Assembly: GCA_034928145.1 (NCBI GenBank)
Contig: JAYFPE010000056.1
Span: 1-17,928 of the forward strand
DNA length: 17,928 nucleotides
From: Pelethousia sp034928145
GTDB lineage: Bacteria; Bacillota; Clostridia; Christensenellales; CAG-138
Direction: 5' to 3'
In this document: positions 6,758 to 14,093 of the stretch, piece by piece
How positions within the stretch are numbered: the first letter of the stretch is position 1
Layout: each line of letters begins with the position of its first letter
Translations under genes and position numbers: made by a program
Notes under the pieces: generated by a model
Told to the model about the DNA's origin: nothing
Seen by the model: the letters and a program-made list of their open reading frames with translations, nothing else
Databases searched by the model: none

Positions 6758-7882
6758 TTAGATGCTGCTGCCCTTGCGGATGATGACCGGGAAGCTTTCG
6801 TAGCCTGCCAAACGGCGGCCGCTGTGCACGGTGCAGCCCTTGTCGAGGATCACGTGGTTCAGCTCGCAGCCCTCCTGGATATCGCTGCCCTGCAGCACCA
6901 GGCAGTTGGTGAGCTTGGTGCCCCGGGCGACCTTCACGCCGCGGAAGAGCACGCAGGAATCCACCTCGCCCTCGATCACGCAGCCATCCGCCACCAGGCT
7001 GTTGCGCACCTTGGCCGTGGAAAGATAGCGCGCGGGCACCTCGTCCTTGACCTTGGTGTAGATAGGGTGGTCGGGGTTGAACAGGTCGGCCCGCACCTCT
7101 TTTTTGAGCACGTTCATATTGTGCGTGAAATAGGAGGCAATGGAGCTGAGGCAGCCGATATAGCCATCGTAGCGCCAGCCGTAGAGCTTGAGGGTATTTA
7201 CCTTTCGCAGGAGCACATCGCGGATGAAATCCGTGCAGCCGTGGCTGGCCGCCTCCTCGATGAGGTATTCGAGCAGGGCCTTTTCGAGGATGAATACGTC
7301 GCAGGAGGAATGGCAGCTGCTGGGCCTGTAGGGGTTTAATTGCAGGTCCGTGATGCGGCCTGTATCGTCCAGCTCCATACGCAGCTCGTCGAACTGGTCG
7401 TCGTTATGGCCGGCGGTCACGTCATTATACATGATGGTGATATCCGCCCCGGTATCGATATGCTGGTCGACCATGGCGCGGAAGGTCGTGTTGAACACGG
7501 TATGGCTGCCTGTGAGGATCACATAGCGCTGGGTTGATCTGCGGATATAGCCCAGCACGGAGCGCAAAGCGTCCAGCGTGCCCTTATAAATGCCGGTGTT
7601 GTCGTGGGTGACGAAGGGGGGCAGGATGAAGAGGCCGTCGTGCTTGCGGTGCAGTTCCCATTCCTTGCCGGAGCCAAGGTGATCCATCAGGGAATGGTAG
7701 TTCTTCTGAGCAATGAGGCCTACGTTGGAGATGCCGGTATTCACCAGGGAGGAGAGCACGAAATCGATGCAACGGTAGCGCCCGGCAAAGGGCACGGCGG
7801 CCACAGAGCGGGAATAGGTGAGATCCCTTAGCTGCATGCTGGATTCGCCCGTATAGATCAAACCGAATACGTTGCCCTGCAT
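6758..7882 (-). CDS. glgD: Glucose-1-phosphate adenylyltransferase subunit GlgD
   Basis: A 374-residue paralogue of GlgC with an N-terminal nucleotidyltransferase-like domain and a C-terminal left-handed beta-helix of hexapeptide type (around residues 285-370). It retains FAGRYRCIDFVLSSL but lacks the GGxGxRL loop of catalytic ADP-glucose pyrophosphorylases: that region reads YTGESSMQLRDLTYSR. In studied Firmicutes GlgD has little activity alone and modulates GlgC in a heteromer; the same role is inferred here. An AGGAGGTG site spanning the end of glgC and three spacer bases place it in tight coupling with glgC. Confidence 0.95.
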   Translation of the reverse strand: MQGNVFGLIYTGESSMQLRDLTYSRSVAAVPFAGRYRCIDFVLSSLVNTGISNVGLIAQKNYHSLMDHLGSGKEWELHRKHDGLFILPPFVTHDNTGIYKGTLDALRSVLGYIRRSTQRYVILTGSHTVFNTTFRAMVDQHIDTGADITIMYNDVTAGHNDDQFDELRMELDDTGRITDLQLNPYRPSSCHSSCDVFILEKALLEYLIEEAASHGCTDFIRDVLLRKVNTLKLYGWRYDGYIGCLSSIASYFTHNMNVLKKEVRADLFNPDHPIYTKVKDEVPARYLSTAKVRNSLVADGCVIEGEVDSCVLFRGVKVARGTKLTNCLVLQGSDIQEGCELNHVILDKGCTVHSGRRLAGYESFPVIIRKGSSI

Positions 7883-7885
7883 AGC

Positions 7886-9133
7886 CTACACCTCCTGAAT
7901 GCAGCCGTAGATGCCCGTGTTGACGATCATGCCCACCGGCACCCGGCTATCCGCCGCGATCTCCGTGCCGCTGGCGATGAGGGTGATATCGCCGGTGAGG
8001 GAGGTATCGTAATCCCCATCCTCCGGCAGGCGCTTGGCGCCCACCTCGGCGCATTGGCCCACGATGGAGTTTTCACCCACGATAGCCTTGCGCAACGTGG
8101 CGTTTTTGCAGATTTTGGCGCCGGGCATCAGCACGCAGTCCGTCACCTTGGCGCCTTCTTCCACCGTAACGCCTGCAAAGAGAATGCTGTGGTGCACATC
8201 GCCCAATATCTCGCAGCCCTCGGTGACCAACGAGGCGGTAATGCTCGCCTCCTTGCCCACGCAGTGCGGCGGCATGATGGGCGATTTGCTGTAGATTCGC
8301 CAGGGCTTATCGTGCCAGAGCTGGCTCGAAAGATCCAGCAGCGGCGGGTCGGCGATGATATCCATATTAGCCTCCCAGAGGCTTTGCACCGTGCCGACAT
8401 CCTTCCAATAGCTGCTGAATTCGTAGGCGCGCAGCTTGCAGCCCGCGGCCAGCATCCTGGGGATGATATCCTTGCCGAAGTCGTTCTCGGAGGCGGGGTC
8501 TTTATTATCCGCGATGAGATATTGCCGAAGGATGGGCCAGGTGAAGATGTAAATGCCCATGGAGGCCTTGTTGCTCTTGGGCTTTAACGGCTTTTCCTCG
8601 AATTCGATGATGTTGCCGGCCTCGTCCGTGTTCATGATGCCGAAACGGTTCGCCTCCTCCATGGGCACGGCGCGCACGGCGATGGTGGCCTCCGCCCCGC
8701 CGTCGATGTGCTCCTGCAGCATTTTGGAGTAATCCATTTTATAGATATGGTCGCCGGAGAGGATCAGCACATATTCAGGGTCATATTGCTCGATGAAGGG
8801 GATGTTTTGGTAGATGGCGTTGGCCGTGCCGGAATACCATTCGCCCCGGCTGCCCGAGACATAGGGCGGCAGCACGAAAACGCCCCCGCTATTGCGGTCG
8901 AGGTCCCAGGCCTGGCCGGTGCCGATATAGGCGTTTAGCTCCATAGGCTCATATTGGGTGAGCACGCCTACGGTGCCGATATCGGAATTGACGCAGTTGG
9001 AGAGGGGGAAATCGATGATGCGGTACCTGCCGCCAAAAGGCACGGCTGGTTTGGCCATGCGGTTGGTGAGCACGCTGAGCCGGCTGCCCTGCCCACCGGC
9101 CAGCAGCATGGCCACGATCGTTTTCTTTATCAT
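7886..9133 (-). CDS. glgC: Glucose-1-phosphate adenylyltransferase (ADP-glucose pyrophosphorylase)
   Basis: A 415-residue catalytic subunit making ADP-glucose and pyrophosphate from ATP and glucose-1-phosphate, the first committed step of glycogen synthesis. Visible signatures are LAGGQGSRL at residues 11-19, PFGGRYRIIDFPLSN at 32-46, LILSGDHIYKMDY and FEEKP, followed by a C-terminal beta-helix. The frame is open upstream to 9193, but the ATG at 9133 follows GGGAGGAG and gives the family N-terminus (MIKKTIVAMLLAGG). It overlaps the glgB stop by four bases (ATGA) and is followed after three bases by glgD, so the unit is translationally coupled. Confidence 0.97.
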   Translation of the reverse strand: MIKKTIVAMLLAGGQGSRLSVLTNRMAKPAVPFGGRYRIIDFPLSNCVNSDIGTVGVLTQYEPMELNAYIGTGQAWDLDRNSGGVFVLPPYVSGSRGEWYSGTANAIYQNIPFIEQYDPEYVLILSGDHIYKMDYSKMLQEHIDGGAEATIAVRAVPMEEANRFGIMNTDEAGNIIEFEEKPLKPKSNKASMGIYIFTWPILRQYLIADNKDPASENDFGKDIIPRMLAAGCKLRAYEFSSYWKDVGTVQSLWEANMDIIADPPLLDLSSQLWHDKPWRIYSKSPIMPPHCVGKEASITASLVTEGCEILGDVHHSILFAGVTVEEGAKVTDCVLMPGAKICKNATLRKAIVGENSIVGQCAEVGAKRLPEDGDYDTSLTGDITLIASGTEIAADSRVPVGMIVNTGIYGCIQEV

Positions 9134-11055
9134 GGTTCTTCGCTCCTCCCGTCCAAGCCATAGCGCGGGTCTGCGGGCCTCGGGCCGGGCCACGCGGCCG
9201 CCGGCCTGCGCTGCGGCTTTAGGTAATAATACACCGCCTCATAGGGCGAAAGCATGATATCCACATATTCGCCGCCGTATTCATCCTGTTCGCTAAGGAC
9301 GCCCGAAATCTCTCTCAGGTCTACATTGGAGAGCGCCTGGGTGAGCACGTAGGGCTGGGGCAGGGGGATGCGGTAAGGGTCGTGCTTGACGGGCGTAAAG
9401 TTGAAGGCGCAGAGCAACTCGCCGCCCCGGCTATCCCGCCGAATAAAGACCAGGATGCTGTGGACGTTATCGTCCGCGGCCAGCCACTCGAAGCCCTGCC
9501 AATCGTCGTCCTGTTCGTAGAGGGCGGGGGTACGGGCATAAAAGCGGTTGAGCTGGCGGGTAAAGAGCTGCATATCGCCATGGGAAGGGTAGGAGAGCAG
9601 GAACCAATCGAGCGGCCTGCGAAAATCCCACTCGATAAACTGGCCGAACTCGCCGCCCATGAAATTGAGCTTTTTGCCCGGGTGGGCGAATTGATACATC
9701 AAAAGCAGCCGCAGCTGGCGAAATTTATCTTCGTATTCGCCGGGCATGCGGCCGATGAGCGAGCACTTGCCATGCACCACCTCATCGTGCGAGAGGGGAA
9801 GGATGTAGCGCTCGGAAAAGGCGTAACACATGGAGAAGGTTACCTGATCGTGGTGCCACTTGCGAAAGAGGCTATCCATGGACATATAGGAGAGCGTGTC
9901 GTTCATCCAGCCCATGTTCCATTTGTAATCGAAGCCCAGGCCCCCTTCCTCGGGGGGCGCGGTCACGTCGGGGAAGGCGGTGCTCTCTTCGGCGATGAGC
10001 AACGCGCCCGGCGCTTCCTGCCGCACGGCTATGCTAAGGGCGCGGAACATCGCAATCGCGCCCAGGTTTTCCCTGCCGCCGTAGCGGTTGGGCAGCCAGG
10101 CGTTGCCCTCGCGGCCATAATCGAGGTAGAGCATGCAGCTTACGGCGTCTACCCGAAGGCCGTCGATGTGATATTCCCGCAGGAAATACATGGCGTTGGA
10201 GATGAGGAAGCTGCGCACCTCGTTTTTTTCGTAATTGAAAAGCAGGGTGCCCCATTGCGGCTGGTCGCTGCGGCGGGGATCCGGGTGCTCATAAAGGGGC
10301 GTGCCGTCGAAGCGGCGCAGCCCCTGCTCATCCCGCGCGAAATGGGCGGGAACCCAGTCCAAGATCACGCCGATGCCGCTTTGGTGGCAGGCGTCCACAA
10401 AATGCTTGAATTGCTGGGGCGTGCCATAGCGGGCGGTAATGGAATAGTATCCCGTGACCTGATAGCCCCAGCTGTCGTCCAGGGGATATTCGCAAACCGG
10501 CATCAGCTCGATGTGCGTATAGCCCATATCCGCCACGTAGCGCACCAGCTCCTCGCTCAGCTCGTCAAAGCCCAGATCGAGTTTCCAGGAGCCAGGGTGC
10601 AGCTCGTAGATGTTTATGGGCGCGCTGTGGTGATCCAGCACGGCCCTGCGGGCCATGTAGACCCCGTCGTTCCAATCATAGCCGCCGATATCCCAAATCA
10701 CGGAGGCCGTGTTGGGCCGCAGCTGGCTGGCAAAGGCAAAGGGATCGGCCTTGTAGAGCAGTTCGCCCCCGGAGGTGCGGATGGCGTATTTGTAAGTATC
10801 CCCTTCGTGGGCGATGCCGATGAAGGCCTGCCAAACGCCCGTGGTGCCGCACATCTCCATAGGGTCCGCCTCGGGATTCCAACCGTTGAAACTGCCCACC
10901 ACGCTCACGCTTTGGGCATTGGGCGCCCACACGGCAAAGCGGAAAGCCGGGTGCCCATCCTTTTTAACAGCATGGCAGCCTAGCGACATGTAGGCGTATA
11001 TATTCGTGCCCTCGCCCCACAAATATAAATCTTTTTGGCTGATCTTTTCGTTCAA
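9130..11055 (-). CDS. glgB: 1,4-alpha-glucan branching enzyme
   Basis: A 641-residue GH13 branching enzyme that introduces alpha-1,6 branches into glycogen. An N-terminal CBM48-like domain (FAVWAPNAQSVSVVGSFNGW, about 40-59) precedes the barrel. With the TTG start, the catalytic residues are Asp303 in GLRVDAV, Glu356 in LLIAEES and Asp424 in LSHDEVVHGK; GREGNAWLPN is the branching-enzyme loop. I chose the TTG at 11055 because GAGGT lies five bases upstream and NEKISQKDLYL fits family N-termini; an ATG at 11076 in frame has no ribosome site. The last 28 residues are a Pro/Arg-rich tail past the usual end, and its codons contain the glgC ribosome site. First gene of the operon. Confidence 0.96.
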   Translation of the reverse strand: MNEKISQKDLYLWGEGTNIYAYMSLGCHAVKKDGHPAFRFAVWAPNAQSVSVVGSFNGWNPEADPMEMCGTTGVWQAFIGIAHEGDTYKYAIRTSGGELLYKADPFAFASQLRPNTASVIWDIGGYDWNDGVYMARRAVLDHHSAPINIYELHPGSWKLDLGFDELSEELVRYVADMGYTHIELMPVCEYPLDDSWGYQVTGYYSITARYGTPQQFKHFVDACHQSGIGVILDWVPAHFARDEQGLRRFDGTPLYEHPDPRRSDQPQWGTLLFNYEKNEVRSFLISNAMYFLREYHIDGLRVDAVSCMLYLDYGREGNAWLPNRYGGRENLGAIAMFRALSIAVRQEAPGALLIAEESTAFPDVTAPPEEGGLGFDYKWNMGWMNDTLSYMSMDSLFRKWHHDQVTFSMCYAFSERYILPLSHDEVVHGKCSLIGRMPGEYEDKFRQLRLLLMYQFAHPGKKLNFMGGEFGQFIEWDFRRPLDWFLLSYPSHGDMQLFTRQLNRFYARTPALYEQDDDWQGFEWLAADDNVHSILVFIRRDSRGGELLCAFNFTPVKHDPYRIPLPQPYVLTQALSNVDLREISGVLSEQDEYGGEYVDIMLSPYEAVYYYLKPQRRPAAAWPGPRPADPRYGLDGRSEEP

Positions 11056-11145
11056 AACGGACCTCACATGCTGCATTTCGGCAACGCCGTGCCTTGGTTT
11101 CGTTTATCACCAGCCTGCCTATGACGCGGGCCGGGCCAAAAGGGT

Positions 11146-11174
11146 TTGTTAGCGCGGAGGAAATATATTATACT
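11146..11174 (+). promoter_or_regulatory. Promoter of lplA (upstream)
   Basis: TTGTTA (11146-11151), a 17-base spacer and TATACT (11169-11174). A second candidate, TTGCCT (11209-11214), 16 bases and TATAGT (11231-11236), lies closer to the gene. Either would give a leader of about 30-90 bases. Confidence 0.45.
11167..11172 (-). promoter_or_regulatory. Possible -10 element of the glg operon
   Basis: TATAAT on the minus strand lies about 110 bases ahead of the glgB start. I find no good -35 at 16-19 bases, so the match is only partial. It overlaps the -10 of the opposing lplA promoter. Confidence 0.35.
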
Positions 11175-11270
11175 AATAGGGATAACGCGCGGACATACCG
11201 CATGGAGATTGCCTCCTACGGTATTTCTAGTATAGTTATATTTAATGAAAAAAGCAAGGCGGGTGCATGT

Positions 11271-12239
11271 GTGAATCATTTCATTGATACGGCGAGTGTA
11301 AACCCCTGGCGGAACTTGGCCCTGGAGGAACTGCTTTTTGAGCGGCACACGCAAGGCGTTTGCCTCTATCTTTGGCAAAATCAAAACACCGTAGTCATTG
11401 GCCGCAACCAGAACGCATGGAAGGAATGCAGGGTAGAGGCGCTGGAGGAGGCAGGCGGACGCTTGGCCAGGCGATCTTCCGGCGGCGGGGCTGTGTTCCA
11501 CGATCTGGGCAACCTCAACTTCACCTTTCTTACCCCGCGATCGGCCTATGACCTGCATCGGCAGCTAGGCGTGGTGATCGCGGCCGTGCGGAGCCTCGGC
11601 ATTGAGGCGGGTTTTACGGGCCGCAACGATATCGTGGCAGCGAACGGATCCAAATTCTCCGGCAACGCCTTCCGCTATTCTAACCAGGTGGGCATGCACC
11701 ACGGCACCATTTTGGTGGATGTGGATATGTCCAAACTTTCGGCCTACCTGATGCCCTCCAAGGCCAAACTGGCGGCCAAGGGCGTGGAGAGCGTGCGCAG
11801 CCGCGTTTGCAACCTCACCGAGTTCGTACCCGGCCTCACGGTGGCCGCGGTGCGCGAGGCCGTGGCCGCCGCCTTCGAGGCGGAATACGGCAAGGCCGCC
11901 CTCTTGCGGGAAGAGGATCTCGATCAAGCCGTTTTGACGGAAAAAGAACAGAAATACAGTTCCTGGGCGTGGCGAATGGGCAGCTCGCCGGCCTGCGATT
12001 TGGAGCTGGAAGAAAGGTTTCCCTGGGGCGGCGTCACCTTGCAGTTGGCCCTCTCAGAGGGGCGGGTACGGGAGGCGGCGGTATATAGCGACGCCATGGA
12101 CGAAGCCTTCATCCTGCGCATCCCGGCGGCGCTTAGGGGCGTGCGCTTTGCGCCGGCGGATCTGGCGGAGGCCATCCTCGCCTTGGGCGGGCCGGAGGCC
12201 GAAGACCTCGCGGCCTGGCTGCGGGCGCTGCGGATTTAG
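11271..12239 (+). CDS. lplA: Lipoate-protein ligase A
   Basis: A 322-residue enzyme that activates free lipoate with ATP and attaches it to lysines of acceptor proteins such as GcvH and 2-oxoacid dehydrogenase E2 subunits. Visible are NLALEELL near the N-terminus, the lipoyl-AMP-binding motif RRSSGGGAVFHDLGN (67-81), the catalytic lysine in NGSKFSGNA (Lys128), and the C-terminal accessory domain from about residue 245. The frame is open back to 11094, but the GTG at 11271 gives the family N-terminus (VNHFIDTASVNPWRN); the ribosome site there (GGCGGGTG) is weak. An in-frame ATG at 11202 is the alternative. No acceptor gene lies in the window. Divergent from glgB. Confidence 0.92.
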   Translation: MNHFIDTASVNPWRNLALEELLFERHTQGVCLYLWQNQNTVVIGRNQNAWKECRVEALEEAGGRLARRSSGGGAVFHDLGNLNFTFLTPRSAYDLHRQLGVVIAAVRSLGIEAGFTGRNDIVAANGSKFSGNAFRYSNQVGMHHGTILVDVDMSKLSAYLMPSKAKLAAKGVESVRSRVCNLTEFVPGLTVAAVREAVAAAFEAEYGKAALLREEDLDQAVLTEKEQKYSSWAWRMGSSPACDLELEERFPWGGVTLQLALSEGRVREAAVYSDAMDEAFILRIPAALRGVRFAPADLAEAILALGGPEAEDLAAWLRALRI

Positions 12240-12315
12240 GCCGGTTCCAGCGATTTCCTCGCATAGGCCATGCTCTTGGGCGCATACTAGGGCTACCAAG
12301 TACGGGAGGTAGTGT

Positions 12316-12489
12316 ATGTCGAAGTCCAAGGTTGGCTGACAAACTATTGGCTGCCGCGTGATAAGTTTCTCCTATAATAAAAGCGGCCAAAGCTGCGATC
12401 TTGACCGCATCGAGGTCGAGCCTATGAGCGGGTGCCATACCGGCGAGGCCTGCGACGAAAGCCTTTGCGGCAGTTATAAGACGCGCTGA
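12316..12489 (+). pseudogene. DUF1540-like Cys-rich small ORF with in-frame TGA at codon 8
   Basis: An ATG at 12316, five bases after GGGAGGT, starts a 58-codon frame that ends at TGA 12487-12489 but meets a TGA at 12337-12339 (codon 8). After that codon the frame reads through 49 gene-like codons with Cys13, Cys27, Cys40, Cys47 and Cys52 and the stretches CDLDRIEVEP and ESLCGSYK, which fit the short DUF1540 family of Clostridia. The usual second Cys of the C-x4-C-x-YN pattern is Phe18. Either a point mutation (for example CGA or TGG to TGA) killed the gene, or the TGA is decoded, possibly as selenocysteine. A 9-bp hairpin (12341-12368, one bulge) begins one base after the TGA, closer than bacterial SECIS elements normally sit. 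Two lesions favour a pseudogene. Confidence 0.55.
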
Positions 12490-12496
12490 ACGCGGT

Positions 12497-12536
12497 AAAA
12501 ACAAAAGAAGGCCTCCGGCAATAGCCGGGGGCCTTC
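12497..12536 (-). terminator. Intrinsic terminator (minus strand)
   Basis: On the minus strand GAAGGCCCCCGGC-TATT-GCCGGAGGCCTTC makes a 13-bp stem (one G-U) followed by TTTTGTTTTT. It would end transcripts from the DUF308 gene about 170 bases downstream of its stop, after repeat copy A3. Confidence 0.8.
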
Positions 12537-12540
12537 GATC

Positions 12541-12690
12541 GTCAACAAAGCGGCGGCTCCACTTTGTAGGCGCGCCCTCCGGGCGCAACTGATGCCCCCA
12601 AAGGCGGCTTATTATTGACGCGGCGCCCCCCGGGCTTTGGCATACGAAAGGCAACGGCGCATATTCCTTTGCCGGGCCGCATGGGCCATC
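12541..12690. repeat. Dispersed hairpin element, copy A3 (partial)
   Basis: 12541-12569 aligns with the terminator hairpin of copy A1 (24-56), and 12568-12622 aligns with 80-134, including both small hairpins. Two base pairs differ by paired substitutions: A86-T96 becomes G12574-C12584, and T107-A119 becomes C12595-G12607. A degenerate GC palindrome arm (GCCGGGCCGC) follows near 12671-12680. The copy lies between the DUF1540-like frame and the DUF308 gene and lacks the second half of A1. Confidence 0.6.
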
Positions 12691-12707
12691 AAATTCGCTT
12701 GTTGGGT

Positions 12708-13256
12708 TTATTCCGTGATGGTGACGGTATCGTGCAGGTAGCGGCGAACATCCAAGGCGATGATAAAGTTGATCACGCCGTCGATCAGTAGGCTCACGCC
12801 GATAAAAACGGTCATGGCGTTTACGGCCTTGAAGGGGTTAAAAAGCATCAGCAGGCCCAGGACGAAGGTGACCAGGGCGCAGATGGCGTTGCGCCGGGCG
12901 CTGCCGGCGTGTCTGCCCCGAAGCTGGTAGCTGATCTGCAGCTTGATGAGGCTGTCCGCCATGATGACCAGGCCCAGCACCGTGCCGAACACGGCCAGCA
13001 CGACCTCGGTGCGGATGAGCAGCAAAAGGCCCAGCAGCAGGCCCACCAGGCCCAGCAGGTAGCCGTTGCCCAAGGAAAGAAAGCCCAGGGAGTTCCATTG
13101 GGCCAAGATGCGCGCCAGACCATAAAGAATGAGCAGAATGCCCGCGGCGTAACAGATAACCAGGCGTGCCGCCCCGGGCCAGATCACTAGCGCGAACCCC
13201 AATATGAGATATACGAGCGCGGCGATTATAAACGTGGTGCTAAAGCTTTTTGTCAT
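12708..13256 (-). CDS. DUF308 / HdeD-family membrane protein
   Basis: A 182-residue protein with six hydrophobic segments in three hairpin-like pairs, the layout of the DUF308 (HdeD-like) family. HdeD of enterobacteria is linked to acid resistance; the role of Firmicutes relatives is not established. The start at 13256 (MTKSFSTTF) lies eight bases after AAAGGAG; an ATG six bases earlier sits too close to that site. The gene stands alone, divergent from rex. Confidence 0.82.
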   Translation of the reverse strand: MTKSFSTTFIIAALVYLILGFALVIWPGAARLVICYAAGILLILYGLARILAQWNSLGFLSLGNGYLLGLVGLLLGLLLLIRTEVVLAVFGTVLGLVIMADSLIKLQISYQLRGRHAGSARRNAICALVTFVLGLLMLFNPFKAVNAMTVFIGVSLLIDGVINFIIALDVRRYLHDTVTITE

Positions 13257-13306
13257 GGACATATCTCCTTTGCGTTTGTGACGGATCCATAGCATTGTTT
13301 TACATG

Positions 13307-13318
13307 ATTATACCACAA
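13307..13318 (-). promoter_or_regulatory. Promoter (-10) of the DUF308 gene
   Basis: TATAAT (13312-13307) preceded by TGG gives an extended -10 on the minus strand, about 50 bases ahead of the start codon. The -35 region is poor. Confidence 0.5.
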
Positions 13319-13362
13319 ACGAAAGGGTTTAAATCCCGGCGGATAGACATTTTAACCGCTTC

Positions 13363-13398
13363 TTGACAAGAACACTTATCGATACTATAATATCGATA
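13363..13398 (+). promoter_or_regulatory. rex promoter with TATCGATA-N6-TATCGATA operator
   Basis: TTGACA (13363-13368), exactly 17 bases, and TATAAT (13386-13391) form a consensus sigma-A promoter. Two copies of the palindrome TATCGATA (13377-13384 and 13391-13398), six bases apart, bracket the -10. The same two boxes with the same spacing recur upstream of the alcohol dehydrogenase gene. The position suits a repressor, presumably Rex itself; this is inference. Confidence 0.75.
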
Positions 13399-13433
13399 GA
13401 GATGTGCGGAAAATAGCAAAGGAGGCATGGATT

Positions 13434-14093
13434 ATGCGCGAAGGTGATAAACCCACGGTAATCTCCAAACAGGCGCTCCAACGCATGCCCTATTATATCC
13501 GCTTCCTGCGGGGGCTTAAGGAGCGCGGCATGAAAGTCATCGCCGCGCCCGCGGTGGCTGCGCAGTTGGGGCTAAACGAGGTGCAGGTGCGCAAGGACCT
13601 GGCCGCCATGAGCAACAGCCACGGCAAGCCCAAGTCGGGCTTCATCATTGTCGAGCTGATCGAAAACATGGAGGACGCCCTGGGCTACAACAATAGCGAC
13701 GACGCGATCCTGGTGGGCGTGGGCTCGCTGGGCCGCGCGCTGCTGGGCTATGGCGGCTTTGCGGAATGCGGGCTGAACATGGTGGCCGCCTTTGACGCGG
13801 ATCCGGCCCTGACGGGCGGCAACATCTCCGGCAAGCCGGTATTCCCAATGAGCAAGCTCAAAGATATTTGCTGCCGCATGAACATCCACATCGGCGTGAT
13901 CACCGTGCCGGTGGCTGCGGCCCAGGCCGTGTGCGACGAGCTGGTGGAGGCGGGCGTTTTGGCCATCTGGAATTTTGCGCCCACCCACCTCACCGTACCG
14001 CCGGATATATTGGTGCAGAGCGAGAACATGGCCGCCTCTTTGGCCCTGCTCTCCAATCACCTTAGACAACGGCTGCGGGAGGAGAACCTATGA
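13434..14093 (+). CDS. rex: Redox-sensing transcriptional repressor Rex
   Basis: A 219-residue Rex homologue, which senses the NADH/NAD+ ratio and represses fermentation and respiration genes when NADH is low. Residues about 9-75 are a winged helix with QVRKDLA in the recognition helix; residues about 90-205 form the Rossmann domain with GVGSLGRALLGYGGF (95-109) and the AAFDADP loop, and the C-terminal helix suits domain swapping. The ATG at 13434 lies eight bases after AAAGGAGG. Unlike most Rex proteins, the segment after VRKDL reads AAMSNSHGKPKSGF rather than the usual SYFGxFGxRGxGY, so the DNA contacts probably differ. The stop overlaps the LysR start (ATGA). Confidence 0.92.
   Translation: MREGDKPTVISKQALQRMPYYIRFLRGLKERGMKVIAAPAVAAQLGLNEVQVRKDLAAMSNSHGKPKSGFIIVELIENMEDALGYNNSDDAILVGVGSLGRALLGYGGFAECGLNMVAAFDADPALTGGNISGKPVFPMSKLKDICCRMNIHIGVITVPVAAAQAVCDELVEAGVLAIWNFAPTHLTVPPDILVQSENMAASLALLSNHLRQRLREENL

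Noticed and set aside
7453..7460. A single TATCGATA inside glgD
   Set aside because: Only one box, within coding sequence, without a partner at the 14-base offset seen at rex and the alcohol dehydrogenase.
12341..12368. Hairpin after the TGA as a proven SECIS element
   Set aside because: It starts one base after the TGA and its loop is about ten bases away, shorter than the spacing I recall for bacterial SECIS models; kept only as a lead.
12133..12654. 173-codon minus-strand frame across the end of lplA and the DUF1540-like region
   Set aside because: It runs through the terminator and repeat copy A3 and is antisense to sequence with better plus-strand coding signals; it resembles no known protein.
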